Source of the DNA: an uncultured Collinsella sp.
Lineage (GTDB): Bacteria > Actinomycetota > Coriobacteriia > Coriobacteriales > Coriobacteriaceae
Direction: 5' to 3'
Assembly (NCBI GenBank): GCA_900555765.1
Contig: USMA01000002.1
Location: 1 to 16,610 of the forward strand
Length of the DNA: 16,610 nucleotides
Shown here: positions 7,880 to 14,334 of the stretch, piece after piece
Layout of the letters: each line of letters opens with the position of its first letter
Position numbering within the stretch: the first letter of the stretch is position 1
Notes under the pieces: model-generated
The model's input: only the letters and a program-made list of their open reading frames with translations
Database searches by the model: none
Told to the model about the DNA's origin: nothing
Position numbers and translations under genes: made by a program

Positions 7880-8758
7880 GGGGTTTGGCAGGGTTTTCTG
7901 TTGCGACGGCGTGCGGGGCGGAACCTCGTGTGCCGCAGGTGCCGCCGGCGGAGCTGGCGCGTCAGGCGCTCGAGACGGTGGCAGAGAGGCTGCCGCGTGA
8001 GCTGGTGGAAAACGATCTGCTGAAAAAGATCGCCCGTTCGTGGACATCGCTGGCCCCGGCGCATCGCCTTGGCCTCGTGATCGAAGATGCTTCGGGGCGT
8101 TTGGCGTTTCTGCTGCTATCGCGCGGTGTCTGCTGCGTTTTACTAACGATGGTGTCGTTATCGCCACTCGGATTTGCCTTGGGACTTGTTGCTCCGATTG
8201 CCGTTGGCGCCGCTCGGGACGGCTTTGAGAGCCGGCGCGAGCAACACGATGCAGAAGAGGCCATGCCCGAGGCGTTTACCGCACTTTCCATGTCGCTTGC
8301 CTCGGGACATTCGCTGGCCCAGGGCATGCGCTTTGTGGGCGCTCATGCGCAAGAACCGGTGCATACCGAGTTTTTGCGGGTGGCGGCGGCAATCGATTGC
8401 GGCATCTCGGCGACCGCCGCACTCGATGACTTGCTCGTGCGCATCGCCGCCCCTGGCGCTTAAGGTGTCGCAGCGCACCGGCGCTCCGCTTGCCGACTTA
8501 CTGTCCGAGGCGTCGAGCATGGTGGGGGAGCGCATTGAGCTCAAGCGCCGCCTGGATGTTAAGACGTCGCAGGCTCGCATGTCTGCGCATATGGTCGCGG
8601 CGATGCCGGCGGGCATGTGCGCGGTGTTGGCGCTGCTTTCGGCAGATTTTCGTCGCGGTCTTGCGACGCCTGCCGGCGCGGGCGCTGTGGTGCTGGGTCT
8701 TGCCCTCAACGCCGTTGCCCTGGTGGTTATCCGGCGCATTATGCGGGTGGAGCTATGA
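7852..8758 (+). pseudogene. tadB: TadB inner-membrane platform protein, interrupted by a +1 frameshift
   Basis: T2SSF-family platform protein of the Tad pilus. ATG 7852 follows AGAGGAGG at 7838-7845 and opens a frame with two close hydrophobic segments (about 90-125) and the first half of the T2SSF domain (EAMPEAFTALSMSLASGHS). That frame stops at TAA 8461-8463 after 203 residues. The rest of the domain, including RTGAPLADLLSEAS and two C-terminal hydrophobic helices, continues in the next frame to TGA 8756-8758. Removing one C from the run 8450-8453 joins both into a smooth 301-residue TadB. Either the gene is broken, or this is a homopolymer sequencing error, or a frameshift or restart is used: GTG 8465 in the second frame sits one base after the stop, but without a visible ribosome site. 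Confidence 0.85.
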
Positions 8759-9396
8759 GCGCCCCGGTTGCAGTTGCGGCTTGCCTGTGCGCTCTGAGTG
8801 TATTTGTCGCGACGGGTTTGGATCGGGCGGATGCACGCAAGATCGCAGAGGTCTGCAAGCGCGAGGCGGTGCTGGTCGCTGCCGCGGGTCGCTCGGTGGT
8901 CGATGCTCTGGCCGCGCGAGTGAAGGGCGCGGTTGGAGCGGGCGGCCCGGCGCGAGTGTCGCTCGGCGAAGTGTCCGAGATGATCGATGTTGTGCGCTTG
9001 GGTCTTTCGGCCGGTCTTTCGTTTGATGCGGCGCTTGAGATTTTCTGCGCCAACCGCCGGTCAGTGCTGGCTCTTCGACTTGAGCGGGCCTGCATGGCGT
9101 GGCAGGTGGGCGTGGGCACACGCGAGGACGAGTTGTTGGCCGCCGCGCGCGATCTGGACGTGCGAGCGCTCGAGACCTTTGCCATCACGGTGGGGCAGGC
9201 GCTCGCCCTGGGTGCCCCACTTGCCGAGACGCTGGCCGCTCAAAGTCGCGAGATCCGTGCGGCTCATCGCGCCGCGGTCGAGCGTGAGATCGAGCGTGCG
9301 CCCGTCAAGCTGCTGATTCCCATCGGCACGCTCATCTTGCCGGCGTTGCTTCTGTCCATATTGGGCCCGCTGCTGGGAGCAGGCGGGATGATGTAG
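8755..9396 (+). CDS. tadC: TadC-like platform protein of the Tad pilus
   Basis: Second T2SSF-type membrane platform protein, expected to pair with TadB. The 213 residues begin with a hydrophobic segment (about 4-20) and end with a long one (about 183-208, IPIGTLILPALLLSILGPLLG). Between them lies the cytoplasmic T2SSF domain with the pair motifs VRLGLSAGLSFDAAL and VGQALALGAPLAETLAAQS. It is short for the family, which often reaches about 300 residues with more N-terminal membrane segments. The start is ATG 8755, overlapping the tadB stop as ATGA and preceded by GGTGGAG, which also confirms where the second tadB frame ends. Confidence 0.85.
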   Translation: MSAPVAVAACLCALSVFVATGLDRADARKIAEVCKREAVLVAAAGRSVVDALAARVKGAVGAGGPARVSLGEVSEMIDVVRLGLSAGLSFDAALEIFCANRRSVLALRLERACMAWQVGVGTREDELLAAARDLDVRALETFAITVGQALALGAPLAETLAAQSREIRAAHRAAVEREIERAPVKLLIPIGTLILPALLLSILGPLLGAGGMM

Positions 9397-9406
9397 GGAG
9401 GAATAC

Positions 9407-9640
9407 ATGAACACGATGGTCGAAGTTGCTGACAAGGCTTGGAACCGGGCTTTTTGCCGGGCGATTCGCGCTCGCCAGCATGCCAAGGAGCTGTTGCAGG
9501 AGGAGAGCGCGCAGGGTACCACCGAGTACGCCATTTTGGTGGGCGTGCTCGTGGTGATCGCGATTATCGCCATCGTTGCATTTAAAGGCAAGGTCCAAGA
9601 TCTATGGAACGCTATCAGCGAGGGCATCAACAGCCTGTAG
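9407..9640 (+). CDS. flp: Flp-type major pilin prepilin
   Basis: Small pilin of 77 residues, the likely pilus subunit. A long leader (about 35 residues, charged and ending QEESA) precedes the processing site, read as A35 before QGTTEY with Glu40 at +5. Cleavage after Gly37 would put Glu at +3, which is not the family pattern. The hydrophobic helix runs from about 41 to 59, and the mature end KVQDLWNAISEGINSL is typical of Flp. The mature peptide would be about 42 residues. GGGAGGAA at 9397-9404 is the strongest ribosome site in the locus, fitting high expression. It follows tadC by ten bases. Confidence 0.9.
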   Translation: MNTMVEVADKAWNRAFCRAIRARQHAKELLQEESAQGTTEYAILVGVLVVIAIIAIVAFKGKVQDLWNAISEGINSL

Positions 9641-10167
9641 AGGGCGAGCGCCCCATCGGGGTGCTGCTGGTGTTTGCTTGCCTGACCGTGGCGATAGCGG
9701 CGGTGCTTTGGGGGCTTAACGCCGCGCAGCAGCAGCGTCCTGGGGCCGCCTTCGATTCGGGTTCAGATTCGGCGGTGGCGTCTCAAAAAGATGAGATGCG
9801 AGATGCGGACGATTCGGATGTCGCTGTCACGGCGCAAACCTTTCTGCGGACGCTCGACAAGCGGTCTGGCACTGCGACGGATTCGCCTGAGGACAACGCG
9901 ATTGCGGTCCGGCTTGCATGGTCCGAGGACCGACCGATGACCGAGGCAGCGGCGGATATGTTACGCGCCTACCGCGAGGTGCCAACGGCCCAGCTCGCCC
10001 TGAGCGGCTATCTCGATATTAAGGGCAACGTATGGGGCGCCATCGTGCGTGATGGGCGCGGCTGGGTCGATATGGTGACGGTTGCCGCGGATACTGGCGA
10101 TGCTTCGTGTCGTCTGCGCGCCGTGCGCCTGGTCCCGCAAACAATAAGCTCAAAGGAGGGACCGTGA
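9604..10167 (+). CDS. Uncharacterised membrane-anchored protein of the tad operon
   Basis: I do not recognise a family. The 187 residues have a hydrophilic start, one membrane helix (about 18-40, IGVLLVFACLTVAIAAVLWG) and then an exported domain of about 145 residues. The domain opens with a low-complexity Ser/Asp/Ala linker (about 50-72) and ends in a more folded part rich in Trp/Val/Asp. There is no prepilin motif. ATG 9604 lies inside flp and has a weak ribosome site; GTG 9661 is an alternative giving 168 residues and still keeping the helix. A small hairpin at 9648-9664 covers that GTG. Its place between the pilin genes suggests a pilus accessory or minor structural protein. The final TGA is close to the strong ribosome site of the next gene. 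Confidence 0.7.
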   Translation: MERYQRGHQQPVEGERPIGVLLVFACLTVAIAAVLWGLNAAQQQRPGAAFDSGSDSAVASQKDEMRDADDSDVAVTAQTFLRTLDKRSGTATDSPEDNAIAVRLAWSEDRPMTEAAADMLRAYREVPTAQLALSGYLDIKGNVWGAIVRDGRGWVDMVTVAADTGDASCRLRAVRLVPQTISSKEGP

Positions 10168-10168
10168 A

Positions 10169-10387
10169 ATGCATGGCGTTCTGCGTGAAGAGGTTGCCCA
10201 AGCGACTGTGGAATACGCCATCGTCACGGTGGCGCTGCTTTCCATCGTGCTGGCAATCGCGGGGCTTTGGCGTGCCGGTGCCGATGGGCGCTTGGCGGCG
10301 CTGGTCGAGCGGGCGGCATCTCACGGCGTCACCTCGACATCGGTTGTCGACGCTGCTGCGGGTGCTAAGGACATCGCGTTGTATTGA
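10169..10387 (+). CDS. Small pilin-like protein (Flp/TadE-type N-terminus)
   Basis: Protein of 72 residues with a ten-residue leader (MHGVLREEVA), then QATVEY and a hydrophobic helix (about 16-34). The register A10|Q11 with Glu15 at +5 and Tyr16 at +6 is that of a class III prepilin. The mature part is about 62 residues, longer than Flp, with a polar tail rich in Ala. It may be a minor pilin that starts or caps the filament, or a second major pilin. AAAGGAGGG at 10152-10160 gives a strong start at ATG 10169. It is too small for a TadE protein. Confidence 0.78.
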   Translation: MHGVLREEVAQATVEYAIVTVALLSIVLAIAGLWRAGADGRLAALVERAASHGVTSTSVVDAAAGAKDIALY

Positions 10388-10859
10388 TATCGCGCGCGAG
10401 GACCGGGCGCAGTCTACGGTCGAGGCTGCTTTTTTGCTGCCGACGTTTCTGACGCTCATCCTTCTCGCACTGCAACCGGTGTGCCTGCTTTATACGCGCG
10501 CGGTCATGGAGTCTGCCGCCGCCGAGACCGCGCGGCTCATGACCACGACGACGGCGGAGGACGACGATCTTAAGGAGTTCACCCGCCGCCGGCTTGCCGC
10601 AGTGCCCAACGTTTCGATCTTTCATGCCGGCGGGCCGGTGTCGTGGGATAGCGAGCTTGGCCGGGCCGGTGCGGGCGGCGTCTCGTCCGTGTCTGTTTCC
10701 GGCGAGGTCAAGCCGTTGCCTGTGATCGGTGCGTTCGCGCAGGCTATGGGTGGTACCGCCGAGGGCGGCTACGTTGAGCTCAAGGTCGATGTCTCGTATC
10801 AATCGCGTCCCGAATGGCTGGAGGGAGATTATGATTCGTGGATTGCTGCATGGGATTAA
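10362..10859 (+). CDS. TadE-like pseudopilin
   Basis: TadE-family minor pilin of about 165 residues. A short basic leader ends AREDRA, then QSTVEAAFLLP and a hydrophobic helix, with the processing site A16|Q17 and Glu21 at +5. The exported part includes VMESAAAETARLM, common in TadE proteins, and a C-terminal beta-rich region. The start is unclear. GTG 10362 is the nearest standard codon but has no ribosome site; ATT 10383, after AAGGA at 10367, would give a leader of the length seen in its neighbours. Either way it overlaps or abuts the stop of the small pilin-like gene, so translation is probably coupled. The frame is open farther upstream but that part reads as shadow sequence. Confidence 0.8.
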   Translation: MLRTSRCIDIAREDRAQSTVEAAFLLPTFLTLILLALQPVCLLYTRAVMESAAAETARLMTTTTAEDDDLKEFTRRRLAAVPNVSIFHAGGPVSWDSELGRAGAGGVSSVSVSGEVKPLPVIGAFAQAMGGTAEGGYVELKVDVSYQSRPEWLEGDYDSWIAAWD

Positions 10860-12984
10860 GCGTTTCTGGTCTAGATGCGTTTTGACGCGCCGTCCGAGCT
10901 GCCATCGCAAACGAGGCGGCTTTATGGGCCGCGCCGGTGTCGATCTGTTTATCGAAGACGGTGCCTACACCACGCTTTCTTCTGCCGTGGTCATCCTAGT
11001 GGTGCTCACGTTGTTGTTTTCGTCGACCGCGGCGATATGGAGCATGTCGCGTGCCGGGGATACCCAGGTGGCGGCCGATAGCGGTGCGCTGGCGGGTGCC
11101 AACGTAGTGTCGTCCTATCACACGGCTGCCACGGTGGTTGATGCGAGCATCTTGAGTCTGGGGCTGGCGGGGTTTGCCACAATCGGGACGGGCCTGGTCG
11201 CCATCCTCATCCCAGGTGCCGAACCAGTTGCCGGCAATATGGTCGACACCGGGATTGAGATCATTAAAACGCGCAACAAGTTTGCCAAAAGCGCATCGGA
11301 AGGCTTACAGAAAATCGAGACGGCTCTGCCATATCTGATCGCCGCGCGTGCCACGCAGGCGGTGTCGGCGCAGGATACCGATAGTGTGGCCTATACCAGT
11401 ACGGCGCTTGCCGTGCCCAGGACATCCGAATCTGATTTTGTAGCGCTCGAGGGTTCCGAGATCTCGACCGATGCCATTAAAGATGCGTCGGAAGATCTGG
11501 AGCGCGCGGCCGAGGAGCTACAAAAAGCATCGGAGGAGACGGCGAAGGCAAAGGAGTGTGCCTGGCTAGCGGATTGCGGTGGATCGGATAAAGGTTCGGT
11601 CGGCAGCTGTTCGTGTATGTGGGAGCGCGCGAAAAGCCTAACGGATCTCTCCGGTGTTCAAAATCCGCATTACGCTTCGAGCGTTACGTGGGAGCCTCAA
11701 GTTGCCCTTGATCGCGCGAAGGACTACTACCATTGGCGTCTGACAAATGAGAAGCCCCACGGCTCGAGTGTCGAGATGAGGGCAGAGTCTGCGGCGCGTA
11801 AGGCGTTTTATACCTATGCGAGTGCGGAGGTCGATCGGGCATATATAACCGAGAACGGAGACAGGGTTTCCTCCTATATTCCGCTGTTGCCGCGCAACGC
11901 TGACGAGGTGCGAGCGACGGAACTCTATACCGATGCGGCGTGGCCAACCAGCGCCATCGATGGCAAGACGTATCTGCATTACGGAACGAGTTGCTCCAAC
12001 TATAAGAAGGGGTCGCCAGGCGGGCTAGCCTCGGTTGCTGATTATGACGGGCAGGACAGATGCAACAGATGCCATTTTGGCGTTTCGTCGCTCGGTGCCG
12101 TTGCAGCGCCTTCGACTTCTATCGAAAACGGCTTCGAGTATCACTTTGACAAGTTTAAAGACGCCCTGGAAGACTACGTCGAATGCCGCAACAAAGAGCT
12201 CGAGCTCGAACGTCAGACCGAAGACGAGACCGACCGTGCGAGCAATGCGTTTGACCAGGCCATCAAGGAGCTTTCGGGCGAGCGTCCGCGTATCGCTCCG
12301 CCCGGTCGCAACGGCGTGGTCGCCTTTGCGGTTTCGGGTGCCATCTCGAGCCCCGACGAGCTCAACTCTTCGTTTAACACGGCAGTCAGGCTTGGCGATC
12401 GCGGTGCTATCTCTGCCGCGGTGTTGGCACCCGATGACGCGACGGCGCAAAACAACGTTCTTTCGCGATTTTTCTCAACATTGAAGGAACGCTCGGGCGG
12501 CGTTGCCGGCGTACTCGATGGCGTCATGGATGTTTGGGGACGGATGCTTGTGGGATACGGAGACATCCAAGGTTCGGCCGACGAGCTTATGGACGAGATG
12601 ATTAAAGACCTAGGAGGGGGCAGCGGCGCGTTGGGTTCCATCGCATCGTGGCTCGGCGATACCGTTTCGGCATCCATGGCGGCGTTGGGTCTGGAACCGT
12701 GCGACTTGCGCCTGCGAAAGCCGGTGCTGACCGATTCCGCCAACGTCATTAAGAGTCCGGGGTCTGACATTGCCGATCTCTCTCAAGCGCAAGACAAACT
12801 GCGAAATATTCCGTTGGGCGTGACCGATCCCAAGGCGCTTTGCGAGGCGTTGGAATATCAAGTCGAACGCACCATTAGCGGTACGGTGTTCACGCTTGCG
12901 GAGATTCCTCTGCCCGGCGACGGCTCCGTCCCACTTACCGTCGATGTCGCCACGCTGGTTGGCGCTCTGGGCGGTGGGTCGTAA
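10831..12984 (+). CDS. Large TadG-like protein with Cys-containing central region
   Basis: Protein of 717 residues with a TadG-type N-terminus: a basic cytoplasmic start, one membrane helix (about 50-72) and TQVAADSGALAGANV, matching the family's Q-x-AADAxALAGA segment. The helix entry AYTTLS lines up with the A|QxTxE site of the other pilins but has Ser50 at +5. The exported part has hydrophobic Gly-rich stretches (about 105-140), a helical charged segment (about 222-243), Cys243, 249, 260 and 262, then Cys388 and a CNRC pair (411 and 414), another acidic helix (about 440-475) and a long C-terminal domain I do not recognise. GGAGGGAG before ATG 10831 supports the start; ATG 10924 is an alternative. 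It overlaps the TadE-like gene by 29 bases. It could be the pilus tip or an adhesin, by inference only. Confidence 0.75.
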   Translation: MIRGLLHGIKRFWSRCVLTRRPSCHRKRGGFMGRAGVDLFIEDGAYTTLSSAVVILVVLTLLFSSTAAIWSMSRAGDTQVAADSGALAGANVVSSYHTAATVVDASILSLGLAGFATIGTGLVAILIPGAEPVAGNMVDTGIEIIKTRNKFAKSASEGLQKIETALPYLIAARATQAVSAQDTDSVAYTSTALAVPRTSESDFVALEGSEISTDAIKDASEDLERAAEELQKASEETAKAKECAWLADCGGSDKGSVGSCSCMWERAKSLTDLSGVQNPHYASSVTWEPQVALDRAKDYYHWRLTNEKPHGSSVEMRAESAARKAFYTYASAEVDRAYITENGDRVSSYIPLLPRNADEVRATELYTDAAWPTSAIDGKTYLHYGTSCSNYKKGSPGGLASVADYDGQDRCNRCHFGVSSLGAVAAPSTSIENGFEYHFDKFKDALEDYVECRNKELELERQTEDETDRASNAFDQAIKELSGERPRIAPPGRNGVVAFAVSGAISSPDELNSSFNTAVRLGDRGAISAAVLAPDDATAQNNVLSRFFSTLKERSGGVAGVLDGVMDVWGRMLVGYGDIQGSADELMDEMIKDLGGGSGALGSIASWLGDTVSASMAALGLEPCDLRLRKPVLTDSANVIKSPGSDIADLSQAQDKLRNIPLGVTDPKALCEALEYQVERTISGTVFTLAEIPLPGDGSVPLTVDVATLVGALGGGS

Positions 12985-13460
12985 TGAGTATCCGCATACG
13001 TCTGCGCGAGGAGCGCGCCCAAGCGACGGTGGAGATGGCAGTGGTTACGCCCGTTTTGCTGGTGCTGGCACTCATCGTGTACAACGTCATGATCTTTGCC
13101 AGCGCTGTCGCGCGCTTCGACCGCGTGGTGCCCGACATCGTGTTGGCGCATGCCGTGGCGTCGGAGGGGGAGGGCGACGAAAGCTCTGCCGATGCCTCGG
13201 CGACGGTTCAGACTCAAATTCTGAATGCCATGGAAGGCTATGACTTGCAGATCGAAGTGTCGAGCGAGCAAGGCGCGGAGGCATCGGATGGTGGCCTGCT
13301 CTCCCTATCCGGTACGTTTAGGACCTACACCTGCACCATGCACTATGAGCCGTGGCCGACTTCTCTCAGCATCGCTGGCGTTTCGCTGGGGGCGCCGACA
13401 ACGTTGTCGCACGAGCGCGCGGTGACGGTCGATCCATGGCGTCCGGGGGTGGTCATGTGA
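12984..13460 (+). CDS. TadE/TadF-like pseudopilin
   Basis: Minor pilin-class protein of 158 residues. Leader MSIRIRLREERA, then QATVEMAVVTPVLL: processing site A12|Q13 with Glu17 at +5, and a helix from about 18 to 42. The exported part has an acidic, Ser-rich segment (about 62-80) and a C-terminal beta-type region with a single Cys in TYTCTMHYEPW. Sequence and position match TadE/TadF minor proteins; the exact member cannot be separated. ATG 12984 shares one base with the TadG-like stop codon. The ribosome site is weak, so expression likely depends on coupling. The last bases overlap the next gene as GTGA. Confidence 0.8.
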   Translation: MSIRIRLREERAQATVEMAVVTPVLLVLALIVYNVMIFASAVARFDRVVPDIVLAHAVASEGEGDESSADASATVQTQILNAMEGYDLQIEVSSEQGAEASDGGLLSLSGTFRTYTCTMHYEPWPTSLSIAGVSLGAPTTLSHERAVTVDPWRPGVVM

Positions 13461-13816
13461 CCGCGGTCTCGTCCTACATCGCCTACGCGCGGGCACTCAA
13501 CAGGCTGGGTTGGACGCCGGCCGAGTTTGCGGTGGCGGAGTCGTTTGTCGTGCGCCTGCGCGGCATGCTGGGACGGCGTCCGGTTGCCGCCAACGGCCTG
13601 CCGCTCGTCATGGCGTTTCCACGCTGCTCTTCGGTCCATACGTGTTTTATGGCCTATCCCATCGACATCGCCTTCATCGATCGCGACGGCAATATCCTCG
13701 CGCGCTACGAAAACGTTCGTCCTTGGCGCATGTGCTCCTGCCTCGGCGCCTGGGCCGTGCTAGAGCGTCCTTCAATCATTGTTTCGACCCCTGCTCTCCA
13801 ACGCGTGCCGGCTTAA
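13457..13816 (+). CDS. DUF192 family protein, last gene of the tad operon
   Basis: Protein of 119 residues with the DUF192 pattern: RLRGMLGRRP near the start, then SSVHTCFMAYPIDIAFIDRDGNI and a closing AVLERP. The family is small, beta-rich and of unknown function. Many members carry a signal peptide, but this one has none, so it is probably cytoplasmic. GTG 13457 overlaps the previous stop (GTGA) and GGGGGTGG at 13445-13452 serves as ribosome site; the longer frame from 13352 would overlap the upstream gene by 109 bases and lacks family match. Three Cys fall near conserved blocks (CSSVHTC, MCSCLG). The overlap ties it to pilus expression. Confidence 0.75.
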   Translation: MTAVSSYIAYARALNRLGWTPAEFAVAESFVVRLRGMLGRRPVAANGLPLVMAFPRCSSVHTCFMAYPIDIAFIDRDGNILARYENVRPWRMCSCLGAWAVLERPSIIVSTPALQRVPA

Positions 13817-13913
13817 GGGACTGAGCGAAAAACTTCTTGCTGCCGGCTGATGCCTCTGACGTGCCGATTTATAGAACCGAGGCTGTGCTCAAAAACTTTT
13901 TTAAAATTCTCGG

Positions 13914-13941
13914 TTGACCGGAACGCGTCCTTGGTTATACT
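13914..13941 (+). promoter_or_regulatory. Promoter of the tRNA-Phe gene
   Basis: TTGACC (13914-13919) and TATACT (13936-13941) are 16 bases apart, close to the sigma-70-type consensus. An A/T-rich stretch just upstream (13890-13908) could act as an UP element. The tRNA starts 33 bases downstream, a normal distance. The rest of 13817-13973 holds nothing else that I can support, and no clear terminator for the tad operon. Confidence 0.8.
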
Positions 13942-13973
13942 AATCAAGCCTTGAAACAAGGCACACCTCAAAT

Positions 13974-14046
<73 letters not shown>

Positions 14047-14059
14047 CCTTGAATTGACT

Positions 14060-14087
14060 AGGACCTCTGAAAAGGGGTCCTTTTTTT
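14060..14087 (+). terminator. Rho-independent terminator after tRNA-Phe
   Basis: An 8-base stem with one T-G wobble (14060-14067 with 14074-14081) and loop TGAAAA, followed by a run of seven T. It lies 13 bases after the tRNA. Confidence 0.88.
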
Positions 14088-14106
14088 ATGTGGACCCGCG
14101 GAAAAT

Positions 14107-14138
14107 GCATCCCATTATTTTGACCCAGAGCGGGATGC
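14107..14138. repeat. Short inverted repeat in the tRNA-Phe / GH5 intergenic region
   Basis: GCATCCC (14107-14113) and GGGATGC (14132-14138) pair perfectly around an 18-base loop. It has no T-run and its role is unknown; an operator or a leader hairpin is possible. In the rest of 14088-14334 I see only the -10-like site described separately. Confidence 0.35.
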
Positions 14139-14263
14139 GCTTTCCGGCCGCCTACTTCCGGCGCATATGTACATCTCGGCGCGCCATCTCGGGCCCGCCC
14201 AGACATTCCTCCCACTTTCGCGTCACTTTACAGACCGTTCGGTCGCCTGTCCGCACACGCGGG

Positions 14264-14269
14264 TATACT
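14264..14269 (+). promoter_or_regulatory. Possible -10 element of the GH5-like gene
   Basis: TATACT is identical to the -10 of the tRNA-Phe promoter and lies 65 bases before the start codon. No good -35 is found at 16-18 bases upstream, so support is limited. Confidence 0.4.
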
Positions 14270-14334
14270 CAAAACGATACTTATCCTATGCAATACGATG
14301 CAGGCTCGGCCTGCGCGATCCGAAGGGGGCAGTG

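Noticed and set aside
9648..9664. Small hairpin just after the flp stop as a terminator or attenuator
   Set aside because: Stem of seven pairs with a three-base loop and no T-run; downstream genes appear to be in the same operon. At most it may affect the 9661 start.
10107..10361. Upstream extension of the TadE-like frame
   Set aside because: It overlaps the small pilin-like gene in another frame, reads as low-quality shadow sequence and would bury the pseudopilin processing site deep in the protein.
14167..14334. N-terminal extension of the GH5-like protein
   Set aside because: No resemblance to GH5 before residue MERILGVNLSGW; the stretch contains a -10-like site, and ATG 14335 has a good ribosome site.
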